A DNA stretch of 64,000 nucleotides. Origin: CAG-177 sp963652165. Its GTDB lineage: Bacteria; Bacillota; Clostridia; Oscillospirales; Acutalibacteraceae. Each line of letters opens with the position of its first letter. Position 1 is the stretch's first letter. The stretch covers positions 1 through 64,000 of the forward strand of contig CAVJRM010000009.1 in NCBI GenBank assembly GCA_963652165.1, given 5' to 3'. The notes under the pieces were generated by a model. That model had not been told where the DNA came from. It searched no databases and saw only the letters and a program-made list of their open reading frames with translations. Positions 17,430-26,365 of this stretch are shown here, piece by piece. The translations under genes were made by a program, and so were the position numbers.

Positions 17430-17458
17430 TTGACTTTATATAAAAACTCTGTTAATAT
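17430..17458 (+). promoter_or_regulatory. Promoter of the transketolase unit
   Basis: TTGACT (17430-17435), a 17-bp spacer and TAATAT (17453-17458). The 17266-17543 stretch otherwise holds AT-rich DNA, an AACCGG-type palindrome and AAAGCGTTTAACGCTT, a possible LacI-type operator centred near 17508. Confidence 0.65.
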
Positions 17459-17543
17459 AATTATTAACCGGTTTGTAATGTGCAAAAATTGGTTAATTTA
17501 AAGCGTTTAACGCTTATTATAAACTCAAAAGGAGGAATTTCCC

Positions 17544-18422
17544 ATGGCATTATCAAAACAGGAATGGCTTGACCTTGAAAAGAAAGCCAATGAGCTGCGT
17601 CACCTTTCCCTTCAGACTACTGTATGGGCAGGCAGCGGACACCTGGGCGGCGGTCTCTCCGTAATGGACCTTCTCACTGTTCTTTATCACAAATATCTTA
17701 ACATTAAGGTTGAGGATCCTAAGTGGGAAGACAGAGACAGATTTATTCTTTCAAAGGGCCATGCAGCTATTGCTTATGCTCCTGTTCTTTGCGACAAAGG
17801 TTTTAATGACCCGGAAATGCTTAAAACATTTAACCTTTCAGGTTCAAAAATGGGTATGCACCTTGACTCCAACAAGGTTGTAGGCGTTGACGCTTCTACA
17901 GGTTCCCTCGGTCACGGCGGTTCAATTGCAGCAGGTACAGCTCTTGCAGCAAGAATTTTAGGCAAAGATTATCTTACCTATATTGTAACCGGTGACGGTG
18001 AGCTTGGTGAAGGCTCCAACTGGGAAGCATTTATGACAATGAATCACTATCAGCTCTCAAACTGCATAGTTTTTGTTGACAGAAACCATTGTATGATTGA
18101 CGGTAACACCGAAGATGTTATGAAACTTGAGCCTCTTGCAGATAAGCTTACAGCTTTTGGATTTAACACCATTTGTGTTGACGGCAACAACATTAAAGAG
18201 CTTTGCGATGCAATTGATGTTGCAATTGAAAGATCAAAAGCTCCCACAAATCCCACTTGTATTCTTATGGATACAGTTAAGGGCGCAGGTATTCTCAGTG
18301 TTCAGGGCGATTATCACTGCCACTATATGGCAATTGATGAGCCTACATTTGAAAAATATAAAGCAGAACTTGATAAATATTACGCAGATCGTGTTGCACG
18401 CGTAGAAAAGGAGGCTGAATAA
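17544..18422 (+). CDS. tktA: Transketolase, N-terminal (ThDP-binding) subunit
   Basis: A 292-residue subunit of a split transketolase (pentose phosphate pathway, two-carbon transfer between sugar phosphates). It carries the thiamine-diphosphate motif GDGELGEGSNWEA (about residues 149-161). His-containing segments SGHLGGGLSV and SKGHAAIAY are also typical. It pairs with the next gene, which begins 3 nt after its stop. The ATG follows AAAGGAGG. Split transketolases are common in Clostridia. Confidence 0.95.
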   Translation: MALSKQEWLDLEKKANELRHLSLQTTVWAGSGHLGGGLSVMDLLTVLYHKYLNIKVEDPKWEDRDRFILSKGHAAIAYAPVLCDKGFNDPEMLKTFNLSGSKMGMHLDSNKVVGVDASTGSLGHGGSIAAGTALAARILGKDYLTYIVTGDGELGEGSNWEAFMTMNHYQLSNCIVFVDRNHCMIDGNTEDVMKLEPLADKLTAFGFNTICVDGNNIKELCDAIDVAIERSKAPTNPTCILMDTVKGAGILSVQGDYHCHYMAIDEPTFEKYKAELDKYYADRVARVEKEAE

Positions 18423-18424
18423 TT

Positions 18425-19432
18425 ATGGCAGGTGGATTTGTTTATAACGCAATAGACCAAACTGAAGTTGCTACAGCTGAAATTTACGGTAAAGCTATTG
18501 CTGATATTATGTTAAATGATCCCAAGGTTGTTGCCATTACAGCCGACCTTGCAAAATCTACAAAACTCGGCGACGTTCTTAAGGTTTGCCCCGAAAGAGT
18601 TATCAACGTTGGTATTGCCGAGCAGGATATGATGGGCGTTGCCGCAGGTATGGCAAAAGCCGGTATCATTCCTTTCGTTTCAGGCTTCTCCGCATTCTGC
18701 GCAATGAGAGCTTGTGACCAGCTTCACACAGATATTTGCTACCAAAAAGCAAATGTTAAAATCGTTGCCACTCACTCCGGCACATCTTTCGGCCAGGCAG
18801 GTTCCACTCACCACGCTCTTGCCGATATAGCAATTACAAGAGCTATGCCTAACCTTACTGTTATTGTTCCCGCAGATGGTTATGAAACCGCTAATGCAGT
18901 AAACGCAGCATACAACACAGAAGGCCCCTTCTATATCAGAATCAACAGAGGTTTTGACCTTGTTCTTTATGATAACCAAGATTACGGCTTTGAAGTAGGT
19001 AAGGCTGTTACAATTAATGAAGGCACAGATATTACCGTTATAGCTTGCGGTTCATGTGTTGCACAGGCAAAGAAGGCAGCTGAGTTCCTTAAAAATGCCG
19101 ATGGACTCAGTGTTCGCGTGCTTAACATGCATACCATTTCTCCTATCGATAAAGAGGCTATTCTTAAGGCTGTTACAGAAACCAGAAGAATTATCACCGT
19201 TGAAGATCACTTCGTTACAGGTGGCCTCGGCTCAGCTGTTTCAGAGGTTGTTGTTGAAAGCGGTAAGGCTTGTGCATTTAAGATGCTTGGCCATAAATCC
19301 TTTGCAATGATCGGCCTTCAGGAAGATATCATGGCTGATGCCGGCATTGACGCTAACGGTATTATTGAGTCCGTTCGTGAAGTTATGCATAAGGACTTTG
19401 AAGAAGATAACGACTGGGACGACGAATATTAA
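18425..19432 (+). CDS. tktB: Transketolase, C-terminal (pyrimidine-binding) subunit
   Basis: A 335-residue second half of transketolase, with the pyrimidine-binding domain (VINVGIAEQDMMGVAAGMA near residue 60) and the C-terminal transketolase domain (RVLNMHTISPID). The conserved Glu of GIAEQ activates thiamine diphosphate. It forms the active enzyme with the upstream subunit. The tail is acidic (EEDNDWDDEY). The ribosome binding site is AAGGAGG within the end of the upstream gene. Confidence 0.95.
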   Translation: MAGGFVYNAIDQTEVATAEIYGKAIADIMLNDPKVVAITADLAKSTKLGDVLKVCPERVINVGIAEQDMMGVAAGMAKAGIIPFVSGFSAFCAMRACDQLHTDICYQKANVKIVATHSGTSFGQAGSTHHALADIAITRAMPNLTVIVPADGYETANAVNAAYNTEGPFYIRINRGFDLVLYDNQDYGFEVGKAVTINEGTDITVIACGSCVAQAKKAAEFLKNADGLSVRVLNMHTISPIDKEAILKAVTETRRIITVEDHFVTGGLGSAVSEVVVESGKACAFKMLGHKSFAMIGLQEDIMADAGIDANGIIESVREVMHKDFEEDNDWDDEY

Positions 19433-19465
19433 TAAGAAGAGCAATTACAGAAAGGATTGATTAAT

Positions 19466-20278
19466 ATGGCTTCAAGAGAAGATATGTTTACCAACAAATT
19501 GTTTCTCTGTGGTGCTCTTCCGCTTATGAAAACCATTGCAAATGATGTGCCCGACCTTGCAAAAAAGTTTGAGCATACTCATGCAGTTATCCAAATCAGC
19601 GCTCTTGACCCCGACGCACCTGAGGGCAAATATGCCACACACTTTGTGATTAACTCAGGCGAATGGCTTGTTCACGCTGACAAGGTAAGCGACAAAGAAC
19701 ACACAGATATAGAGCTTGAATTTAAGTCCGTTGAGCAGATGAATGCCTTTTTTAAAGGCAGCATTGGCCCCAAAACTTTGCCGAAAATGCACGGCATAGT
19801 TAAAAATATGGGCACTTTCGTTTCCTTTATGATGGTGCTCCTTAAAATGAGCTCTTTACTTACAGCAAAAACAGCTCCCGAAGATGAAGAAACTCAGCAG
19901 CTTATGGTTAAGTGCTTCTTCTACCTGCTTACAAGCGGTATCAGCACTCTTAATAAAAACGGTCATGAGGAAGTACACGCTTGGACAGCTAAGAGCCCTG
20001 ACCGTGTTTATGCCCTTGCTGTTGACGGCCATCCTGAAGTAAATGCATTCATCAGAATTAAAGCCGGCCACTCAAAAGCAGGCAGAGGTGATTATAAGAG
20101 AGCAATGCCTTTCTTCACACTACGCTTCGATTCCTTCAAGAGCGCTCTTGGCACTCTTCTCGGCACAGATGATATGCTTGATGCTACCAAGAACGGCAGA
20201 ATTATAATGGACGGCGGCCCCGAATTCGGTGCCCAGTTCGGCGGATTCCTTCTTACAGTAGGAAGCTACGTTCAGTAA
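19466..20278 (+). CDS. Unknown protein in the transketolase operon
   Basis: A 270-residue protein without signal peptide or clear membrane helix. The ATG at 19466 follows GAAAGGA. A TTG at 19457 would be too close. It has two parts. Residues about 15-140 contain ATHFVINSGEWLVHADK and an ELEFKSVEQMNAFFKG segment that faintly recalls SCP2/sterol-carrier-like folds. The C-terminal half ends GPEFGAQFGGFLLTVGSY. I do not recognise a family with confidence. The position 33 nt after tktB and before a terminator puts it in the same transcript, but its link to pentose metabolism is unproven. Confidence 0.7.
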   Translation: MASREDMFTNKLFLCGALPLMKTIANDVPDLAKKFEHTHAVIQISALDPDAPEGKYATHFVINSGEWLVHADKVSDKEHTDIELEFKSVEQMNAFFKGSIGPKTLPKMHGIVKNMGTFVSFMMVLLKMSSLLTAKTAPEDEETQQLMVKCFFYLLTSGISTLNKNGHEEVHAWTAKSPDRVYALAVDGHPEVNAFIRIKAGHSKAGRGDYKRAMPFFTLRFDSFKSALGTLLGTDDMLDATKNGRIIMDGGPEFGAQFGGFLLTVGSYVQ

Positions 20279-20289
20279 ACATAAAATTG

Positions 20290-20321
20290 AAAACGGCCAC
20301 TCAAATGAGTGGTCGTTTTTT
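20290..20321. terminator. Bidirectional terminator
   Basis: The stem AACGGCCACTC/GAGTGGTCGTT has flanking A- and T-runs. It lies between the transketolase unit and the convergent response regulator. Confidence 0.88.
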
Positions 20322-20328
20322 ATGATTT

Positions 20329-21015
20329 TTATTCGTTTGTGGAGAATTTATATCCTACGGACCAAACGGTTTTAAGCTCCCATTTATCCGAAACGCCCTC
20401 AAGTTTTGCACGAAGACGCTTAACGTGAACATCAACCGTTCTGCTGTCACCGTAATAATCAAATCCCCAAACTTCGTCAAGAAGCTGATCTCTGGTATAA
20501 ACTCTGTTGGGGTTGCTTGCAAGGTGATAAAGAAGCTCTAATTCTTTAGGCGGAGTATCAATCCTTTGGCCGTCCACAATAAGCTCATAATTTGTAAGAT
20601 TTACAATAAGTTTGTCGTATCTTACTTCTTTCATAGCGGTTTTCTCTCCGCCACCGGTTCTGCGAAGAACGGCCTTAACCCTTGCCATAACCTCTTTTGC
20701 ATCAAAAGGCTTAACAACATAGTCGTCTGCTCCAAGCTCAAAGCCGAGCACTTTATCGAAGGTTTCGCCCTTAGCGGTAAGCATGATAACAGGCTTTTGT
20801 GAAAATTTTCTGATTTCACGGCAAACCTGCCAGCCGTCAAGAATGGGAAGCATTATATCAAGAAGCATAAGATCCGGGTCAATCTCCTTGAAAATTTTTA
20901 CGGCCTCACCACCGTTATTTGCGATAGTAACGTCATAGCCCTCTTTTTCAAGATAAAGCCTTAAAAGCTCGCATATATTGGTATCGTCATCAACAACAAG
21001 TATTTTTTCTGCCAT
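20329..21015 (-). CDS. OmpR/PhoB-family response regulator (orphan)
   Basis: A 228-residue two-component DNA-binding regulator. The receiver domain (1-120) has acidic DDD near residue 10, phospho-acceptor Asp in LLDIMLP (about 53), Thr in MLTAKG and Lys in VVKPFD. The C-terminal winged helix (about 130-226) contains YTRDQLLDEVWG and RTVDVHVKRLRAKL. No histidine kinase is adjacent, unlike the regulator at 59805, so its partner must be elsewhere. It starts at an ATG after GGAGGG. Confidence 0.93.
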   Translation of the reverse strand: MAEKILVVDDDTNICELLRLYLEKEGYDVTIANNGGEAVKIFKEIDPDLMLLDIMLPILDGWQVCREIRKFSQKPVIMLTAKGETFDKVLGFELGADDYVVKPFDAKEVMARVKAVLRRTGGGEKTAMKEVRYDKLIVNLTNYELIVDGQRIDTPPKELELLYHLASNPNRVYTRDQLLDEVWGFDYYGDSRTVDVHVKRLRAKLEGVSDKWELKTVWSVGYKFSTNE

Positions 21016-21119
21016 TATATAGACCCTCCTGTCTTATTCTATGATTTTATTATACAATATAATGTTTCCTTTTTGTGAATTCATAAATAAATAATTGTGA
21101 ATTTGGGAATATTGGGCAA

Positions 21120-21395
21120 AGCCGAGTCAATTAGCAATGAAACTTAAAAAAATAATTTTTTCTCGTCCGCAGACATTTCACTGCCGAAGGCAATTTCACT
21201 CGCCGTAAGGATTTATTTCACTGATAGCAGGGGGAGCTGTTTTTGAACGCTCGCCTTTTTGAGCGTTCGAAAACTGAGAGGTTGTCCTATACAAACGGAG
21301 CGAAGCGACCCACCATTCCCCTTCATTCCACATTCCCAATTCCACATTTCACATTCCACATTTCCAAAGGACTGTTCCACATTTGAGCATAAGCG
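21120..21395. repeat. Heptad/hairpin repeat island 3
   Basis: Contains short GCCGAAGGC and CTCGCCG-type hairpins and a second repeated module (21230-21285: GGGGGAGCTG, then GAACGCTC/GAGCGTTC, then AACTGAGAGGTTGTC). That module is nearly identical to one at about 34020-34086. A GGAGCGAAGCGACC hairpin and 7-nt CATTCCA/CATTTCA units (21302-21362) follow. No gene is visible. Confidence 0.8.
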
Positions 21396-21398
21396 AAA

Positions 21399-22433
21399 TT
21401 ATTTCTTAACCGAAAATCTGAAAATAGTTGTGCTTTCATATTTTTTGCCGGCATCTATTGTGCACTGTGGGAACTCCGGCATATTTGGGGTGTTGGGGTA
21501 ATACTGAGTTTCAAGGCAGAATCCGCAATACTGAATAAGGGGAACGCCCTTTTTGCCGGGTTTTGTGCCATCAAGGAAGTTTGCGCAATAAAGCTGAACG
21601 CCGGGAAGGTCTGTAAATACTTCCATCATACGGCCGCTTTCCGGGTCATAGGCAACGGCTGCGGGCTCGTCCCCGTCATTAAGGCAGAAGTTATAGTCAT
21701 AGCCCCTGCACTGCTTAAGCTGGTCATCATCTGCATGAATATCTCTGCCGATGGGCTTAAATTCTCTGAAATCAAAGGCGGTGCCTTCAACAGGTCTGAT
21801 TTCTCCCGTGGGGATGCTCTTTGAATCTGTGGGAGTGTAGGCATCTGCGTTGATTTTAAGCTCGTGGCCTAAAATATCGCCTTTACCCGCAAGGTTGAAA
21901 TATGCGTGATTTGTCATATTAATAACTGTCTTTTTGTCTGAAACAGCCTCATATTTTACCTCAAGAGAATTATCCTCATGGAGAGTGAAAGTTACTTTGA
22001 AATCCACATTTCCGGGGAATCCCTTTGAGCCGTCGGGGCTGTGATAATTCATTTCAACGCTGTTATCATCTATGATAATCCCTTTCCAGATTGTATGAGA
22101 AAGCTCTCCGCCGCCGTGAAGGCAAGTGATTCCTTTTTCGTTTTTCTCAACTTGATACTTAACGCCGTCAATTTCAAACTCGCCGTTTGCAATACGGTTT
22201 GCATATCTGCCTACGGTCATGCCCTGATAATTTGAAAGCTTTTCGTGGCCCTCCATGGTGTCAAAACCGCAAAGAACATCTGCAAATTCGCCGTTTTTAT
22301 CTTCAGCATAAATACTGTTGATAATTGCACCGTAAGTTAAAATGTCAACGGATGTTCCTCTTGAATTTTTGATTGTGTAAACATCAACGTTTTCCCCTTT
22401 GGCAGTTTTACCGAAAGAATTTTTAACTATCAT
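21399..22433 (-). CDS. galM: Aldose 1-epimerase (mutarotase)
   Basis: A 344-residue cytosolic enzyme that interconverts alpha and beta anomers of galactose or glucose. It has the family motifs NYQGMTVGRYANRI, NMTNHAYFNLAG with catalytic His near residue 173, and LETQYYPNTPN with catalytic Glu near 311. It would process galactose released by the beta-galactosidase at 1676. It overlaps the stop of the upstream EFR1 gene by 4 nt and is the last gene of that pair. Confidence 0.95.
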   Translation of the reverse strand: MIVKNSFGKTAKGENVDVYTIKNSRGTSVDILTYGAIINSIYAEDKNGEFADVLCGFDTMEGHEKLSNYQGMTVGRYANRIANGEFEIDGVKYQVEKNEKGITCLHGGGELSHTIWKGIIIDDNSVEMNYHSPDGSKGFPGNVDFKVTFTLHEDNSLEVKYEAVSDKKTVINMTNHAYFNLAGKGDILGHELKINADAYTPTDSKSIPTGEIRPVEGTAFDFREFKPIGRDIHADDDQLKQCRGYDYNFCLNDGDEPAAVAYDPESGRMMEVFTDLPGVQLYCANFLDGTKPGKKGVPLIQYCGFCLETQYYPNTPNMPEFPQCTIDAGKKYESTTIFRFSVKK

Positions 22434-23188
22434 TTTTCTGTCTCCTTTATGAGCTTTATCATACTGTATCTGCCTCGCTTTTCAGTCAGGCGGGTAAATT
22501 GAATTGCATTTTGAGGGCAACTGTTTATGCAAGCGGTGCAGTGCTGGCACCGATTTTTTACCCATTCGGGTTTGCCGTTTTTGATTTTAATTGCTCTGTC
22601 CGGGCAAATTTTAGCACACATACCACAGGAAATGCAATTGTTATTTGCTTTAAAAAATAAAGTTGTGCGGCATATAGGGTAAAGAGAATACATACATCCG
22701 GAAATCAGTTTTTTCTTAAAATCCGTATTATGATGCTTTTCTCGCCTTAAAATTCTGTCTGCAATTCCGTTAAGCTTGCCGTCTGCCGCCTTTAATGCGG
22801 TTAATGCTTCCTCTTTTGTTGATGGATTATAGGCTATAACATAATTATCCGGCATCTTGAGGGATATGCTTAAATCAAGAGGCCTGCCAAGGGCTTTTTC
22901 AAGCTTTGAATCTGCCGCAAAGGCATCGCCGCCACAGGTGATTACAGCATAAACGTATGGAGCTAAATTATTTTTTATTTCGTTATGTGAAGCGAACCTC
23001 TTTACCATCTCCGGCAAACCGCCGTAATATACGGGAAAAACAAAGCCCGTAACATCATTTCTGCCTGTAACCGAGGTCACCGTGCCATTATAGATGGCAG
23101 CTATATTTACACATTTATCGCCTGTAAGCCTCGCCAGCTTTTCGGCAGCATACCTTGAATTGCCTGTGCCGGAAAAATAATATATCAT
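22430..23188 (-). CDS. EFR1-family flavodoxin/ferredoxin fusion
   Basis: A 252-residue redox protein. An N-terminal flavodoxin-like domain (YYFSGTGNSRYAAEKLA, residues 3-19) is followed by two 4Fe-4S clusters in the C-terminal part (CISCGMCAKICP and CQHCTACINSCP). EFR1 proteins are common in anaerobes and carry electrons. Their partners are mostly unknown. The ATG follows GGAGGTG, which itself lies 4 nt after the repeat-island hairpin. It overlaps galM, but no redox link with a mutarotase is evident. Confidence 0.93.
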   Translation of the reverse strand: MIYYFSGTGNSRYAAEKLARLTGDKCVNIAAIYNGTVTSVTGRNDVTGFVFPVYYGGLPEMVKRFASHNEIKNNLAPYVYAVITCGGDAFAADSKLEKALGRPLDLSISLKMPDNYVIAYNPSTKEEALTALKAADGKLNGIADRILRREKHHNTDFKKKLISGCMYSLYPICRTTLFFKANNNCISCGMCAKICPDRAIKIKNGKPEWVKNRCQHCTACINSCPQNAIQFTRLTEKRGRYSMIKLIKETEK

Positions 23189-23200
23189 AAAATCACCTCC

Positions 23201-23405
23201 GAAGAAACGGCAAAGCCGGTTTAATGTGGAATGAGTAATGAGTAATGAGTAATGTCGGGGATTTTGCCGTGCAAAATCCGATTGTATAAAGCCATCTGTC
23301 AGTTTCTGCCATTCTATCCACTAACCACTGACCACTGACCACTGTTATGCCGTTTGCAAAGCAAACAAATGTGGAATGTGGAATGAAATGTCCCGTAGGG
23401 ACATC
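23201..23405. repeat. Heptad/hairpin repeat island 4
   Basis: In order: AAACGGC/GCCGGTTT hairpin, GAGTAAT units, GGGGATTTTGC..GCAAAATCC, GATTGTATAAAG, CTGTCAG core, CCACTAA/CCACTGA units, TTTGC..GCAAA hairpin, GAATGTG units and a TGTCCCGTAGGGACA hairpin. It lies between the pseudouridine synthase and EFR1 genes. The 81-codon minus-strand reading here is repeat translation. Confidence 0.85.
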
Positions 23406-23409
23406 ATTG

Positions 23410-24036
23410 CTAATTAAATCTATTCCACGGCTCTTCATTTAAATTCGGTAAAGCCGTGTAAGTTTCTCTTTCGTTTGTAATGGGATTGATAAAAGAGAGG
23501 GAGTAGGCGAAAAGGGCAAGCTTGCCGCTGCCTCCGCCGTATTTACCGTCACCGTAAAGGGGCATATTTCTGCTGCTGAATTGCACTCTGATTTGATGAG
23601 TTCGCCCTGTATGCAACAGTATATCCACAAGGCTCAGGCCGTTATTAACTTTCAAAACAGAATATTCCAGCTTTGCATCTCTTACACCTTTTCGCATTCG
23701 CTTTACGGTGTAAGTTTTATTTTTTTGTTTGTCTCTGAAAAGCAAATCTTCAAAAACGCCCTCTTTTTCTTCCGGGCAGCCTTTGATTATTGCATAATAT
23801 CTTTTCTTAATTTTATTTTCGGTTATTTGCTTTGAAAAGGCGGCGGCGGTTTTTGAATTTTTGGCATAGACCATCACCCCTGCCGTTTCTTTATCCAAAC
23901 GATGAACAGGGTAAATTTCGCTGCCTGTTTGCTCTTTAAGCAAGGTTACAAGGGAGTTTTTGCCTTCCCCTTCACTTAAGAGACCCGCCTCTTTTACGCA
24001 AACGACAAAATCACTGTTTTCTTTTAGCAGATCCAC
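23410..24036 (-). CDS. RluA-family pseudouridine synthase
   Basis: A 208-residue RNA-modifying enzyme. The catalytic motif HRLDKETAGV gives Asp48, followed by KRYYAIIKG and LLHTGRTHQIRVQF. There is no N-terminal S4 domain, so it is the short form of the family. The exact uridine target in rRNA or tRNA cannot be told from sequence. It appears to start at a GTG overlapping the TetR gene by 26 nt with a weak ribosome binding site, so translation is probably coupled. Confidence 0.92.
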   Translation of the reverse strand: MDLLKENSDFVVCVKEAGLLSEGEGKNSLVTLLKEQTGSEIYPVHRLDKETAGVMVYAKNSKTAAAFSKQITENKIKKRYYAIIKGCPEEKEGVFEDLLFRDKQKNKTYTVKRMRKGVRDAKLEYSVLKVNNGLSLVDILLHTGRTHQIRVQFSSRNMPLYGDGKYGGGSGKLALFAYSLSFINPITNERETYTALPNLNEEPWNRFN

Positions 24037-24586
24037 GCTTTTCTGCCCTTTCTATTGAGGGCATAATGCCCTCAAATACCATTAAAAATTGCCTTAAAAT
24101 CTTCTCCGGTGGGTCCGGCATACCCGTTCTGTACCACTCGGAAAGGGTACCGATAATCGCATATTGATAAAATGAAATTATAAATTCCATATTTGCGTCA
24201 TCAATATTTCTGCCCTCGCAAAGCTCATGAATATAATCCGACATAATGGTACGGCAGGATTTAAACATATAGTTTTCAAGGTATTCATAGCTTCGGGAGG
24301 CGCAAATGTTATTTATGATTTTCTTGTTGTTATAAGAGGTTTCAATCATTCTTGAAAAGCCCACAAGCCAGCGAAAGCCGTTGCTGTGGTTTGCAACCAT
24401 TTCGGAAAATTCCATTTTGAAAATTTCTTCAAGAAGCTCATAAATATCACTGTAATAGTAATAAAATGTGTTTCTGTTTATGTTGCAGGCTTCAACAATA
24501 TCTCTTACTGTGATTTTATCAAAGGGCTTTGTTTTAAGAATTTCAAGAAAGGTCTTGAAAATCATTTCTTTTGTGGAGGCTGACAA
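24011..24586 (-). CDS. TetR/AcrR-family transcriptional regulator
   Basis: A 191-residue regulator. The N-terminal helix-turn-helix (about 20-60) reads ITVRDIVEACNINRNTFYYYYSD with the Tyr/Phe-rich end typical of TetR proteins. The rest is the ligand and dimer domain. A TTG start follows AAAGGAG. It lies 5 nt after the GPH transporter stop, suggesting it controls that transporter. The C-terminus is basic (KRGSAKRKQ). Confidence 0.9.
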   Translation of the reverse strand: MSASTKEMIFKTFLEILKTKPFDKITVRDIVEACNINRNTFYYYYSDIYELLEEIFKMEFSEMVANHSNGFRWLVGFSRMIETSYNNKKIINNICASRSYEYLENYMFKSCRTIMSDYIHELCEGRNIDDANMEFIISFYQYAIIGTLSEWYRTGMPDPPEKILRQFLMVFEGIMPSIERAEKRGSAKRKQ

Positions 24587-24591
24587 TTATA

Positions 24592-26016
24592 TCACTCCTT
24601 TTCTTCGGAAAGGGCTGCTCTTTTAGCGGTAATGGCATCAAGAACTTCTCTTTTGAACTCTCCGTGAATTGTATATTTCTTTGAGAAAATTATTTGAGAA
24701 ATGATAAGCATTACAGGGGGAACAATATACATCATGAATGTAATTGCGCTGTTTGCGGCAGGGTTGTTGACTGCCTCGGAGCTTGTGCCGCTTGAAAAAT
24801 CATACTTTGTGGCAACGAATGCGGAATACATGATAATTGATTGCAAAGTGTATGCCATCTTTTGCAAAAAGCCTTTCATTGAGAAGGTAAGGCTCTGATT
24901 TCTGGAGCCTAATTTATATTCGCCGTAGTCAACTATATCCGCAAGCATAACCGTTTGGTTAACAAACATACTGCCTATACCGATAGATGCCACAAGGTAG
25001 CAGGCGCCAAGGGCGTAGGGGTTGCCTTCCGTGCAGTAGCCCACAATTGCCATGCCGATGTAACCGACGGTAGCAATGGAGAGAGAAAAACGATAAGTGG
25101 AGCGGTTGCTCATAAATTTACCGCAAATTGGGATTACAAGCAAAGAGAGCACAGAGCCCACAGAGCCTAAAAGATTAAACTTTGATTGCAAAGTCAAATC
25201 TCCTCTTACCTGAAGGAAATAATAACTGCTTATGCCGGAGGTCATATAATAACCGCAGTTTGAAATCATTGCAAAAAGCATGAATATAAGCAGCTGGTCG
25301 TTGTGGCGGATAATGCTCAGAGCTTTTCTGAAAGAGAACTTTTCATCATTTGCCGCGGGTAAATTCTTTTCTTTTGTGGAAATAACAGTAATACAGGCAA
25401 AGAAAACAAGGGCAACGGCACAAATTAAACTCCAGCCGCCAAAGCCTTTTTTAAGAGCATCTGCGCCCATTTCGTCAAGGTCACTGCCTGCAACCCCTGC
25501 AAGAGCGGCAACGATAATCGCCGTAAGAATTGAAACGATGCCTTGGCCGAGGCCCGAGAAAGTGCGGGCAATAGTTGAAACCAAATTTCTGTCTTTTTCT
25601 TCTGTGGCAAAGGATGGAATCATGCTCCAGAAAGGAATATCCGCAAGGGTATTTGTCATTCCCCAAAGCACATAAAACACGGCAACATAGATATATAATC
25701 TCACGGAGCCGGCAGGCATATTATTGTTGAACATAAGGGCAAGAACGATGCCGTTAAGAATTGCACCCGTTAAAATCCAAGGGCGATGCTTGCCCATTTT
25801 GGTGTGTGTTCTGTCTACAATAGTGCCCATCATGGGGTCATTGATACCGTCCCAAATTCTTGCAAGGGGGGCGAGTATCAGCAAAAACAGAGGGCTGACC
25901 CCTAAAGCGTTTGTGAGATAGAGGGACAAATAGGAATAAAATAAGCCGTAGCTTAAATCAAGGCCTACTGCACCCACACCGTAGCCGAGCTTTTGTGAAA
26001 GAGGAACTTTATTCAT
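24592..26016 (-). CDS. GPH-family sugar:cation symporter (MelB/YicJ type)
   Basis: A 474-residue membrane protein with about 12 helices. The GPH signature region RIWDGINDPMMGTIVDRT (about 48-65) holds Asp residues that bind the cation in MelB. A second conserved cytoplasmic loop follows (GEYKLGSRNQSLTFSM). It should import a glycoside together with H+ or Na+. Substrate cannot be assigned. Beta-galactosides or beta-glucosides would suit the GH2, GH3 and galM genes in this window. The downstream TetR gene is its likely regulator. Confidence 0.92.
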   Translation of the reverse strand: MNKVPLSQKLGYGVGAVGLDLSYGLFYSYLSLYLTNALGVSPLFLLILAPLARIWDGINDPMMGTIVDRTHTKMGKHRPWILTGAILNGIVLALMFNNNMPAGSVRLYIYVAVFYVLWGMTNTLADIPFWSMIPSFATEEKDRNLVSTIARTFSGLGQGIVSILTAIIVAALAGVAGSDLDEMGADALKKGFGGWSLICAVALVFFACITVISTKEKNLPAANDEKFSFRKALSIIRHNDQLLIFMLFAMISNCGYYMTSGISSYYFLQVRGDLTLQSKFNLLGSVGSVLSLLVIPICGKFMSNRSTYRFSLSIATVGYIGMAIVGYCTEGNPYALGACYLVASIGIGSMFVNQTVMLADIVDYGEYKLGSRNQSLTFSMKGFLQKMAYTLQSIIMYSAFVATKYDFSSGTSSEAVNNPAANSAITFMMYIVPPVMLIISQIIFSKKYTIHGEFKREVLDAITAKRAALSEEKE

Positions 26017-26084
26017 ATACTAAAATCTTCCTTTCTTGAACCGTTTACGATAAAGATAAAATCTCGGAGCGACAATAAGAAACG

Positions 26085-26330
26085 TGAAATGCTCCTTCGG
26101 AAATTGGGAATGAAATGTCCCGTAGGGACAATGAGTAATGAGTAATGTCGGGTCGCTACGCTCCGATTGTATAAAGCTCACTGTCAGTTCCTGCGATAAT
26201 ATACAATCGGATTTTGCGGAGCAAAATCCCCTTCATTGCTAATTGCTAATTGCTAATTGCTAATTAAAATGTTCCCTTCATTTCACATTCCACATTTGAG
26301 CGTAGCGATTTATTTCTATCGTAAGCGGGC
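26085..26330. repeat. Heptad/hairpin repeat island 5 (palindromic arrangement)
   Basis: Holds two copies of the GATTGTATAAAG / TATACAATC core in opposite orientation around CTGTCAGTTCCTGCG. It also has a TGTCCCGTAGGGACA hairpin, GAGTAAT units, GCTAATT units (26237-26265) and CACATTC units. Hence half of the island mirrors the other half. Confidence 0.82.
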
Positions 26331-26360
26331 GGAGCTGCCTTGCTGCCAAAGCAGCTCCGC
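26329..26360 (-). terminator. Strong hairpin after the double phosphoesterase gene
   Basis: GCGGAGCTGC/GCAGCTCCGC is a perfect 10-bp stem with a 12-nt loop, 6 nt past the stop. It lacks a T-run on the minus strand, so it may block 3' exonucleases more than terminate. Confidence 0.55.
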
Positions 26361-26365
26361 ATAAA

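Noticed and set aside
23193..23438. Minus-strand 81-codon frame between the EFR1 and RluA genes
   Set aside because: It lies over repeat island 4 and has no start signal. It overlaps the RluA stop region.
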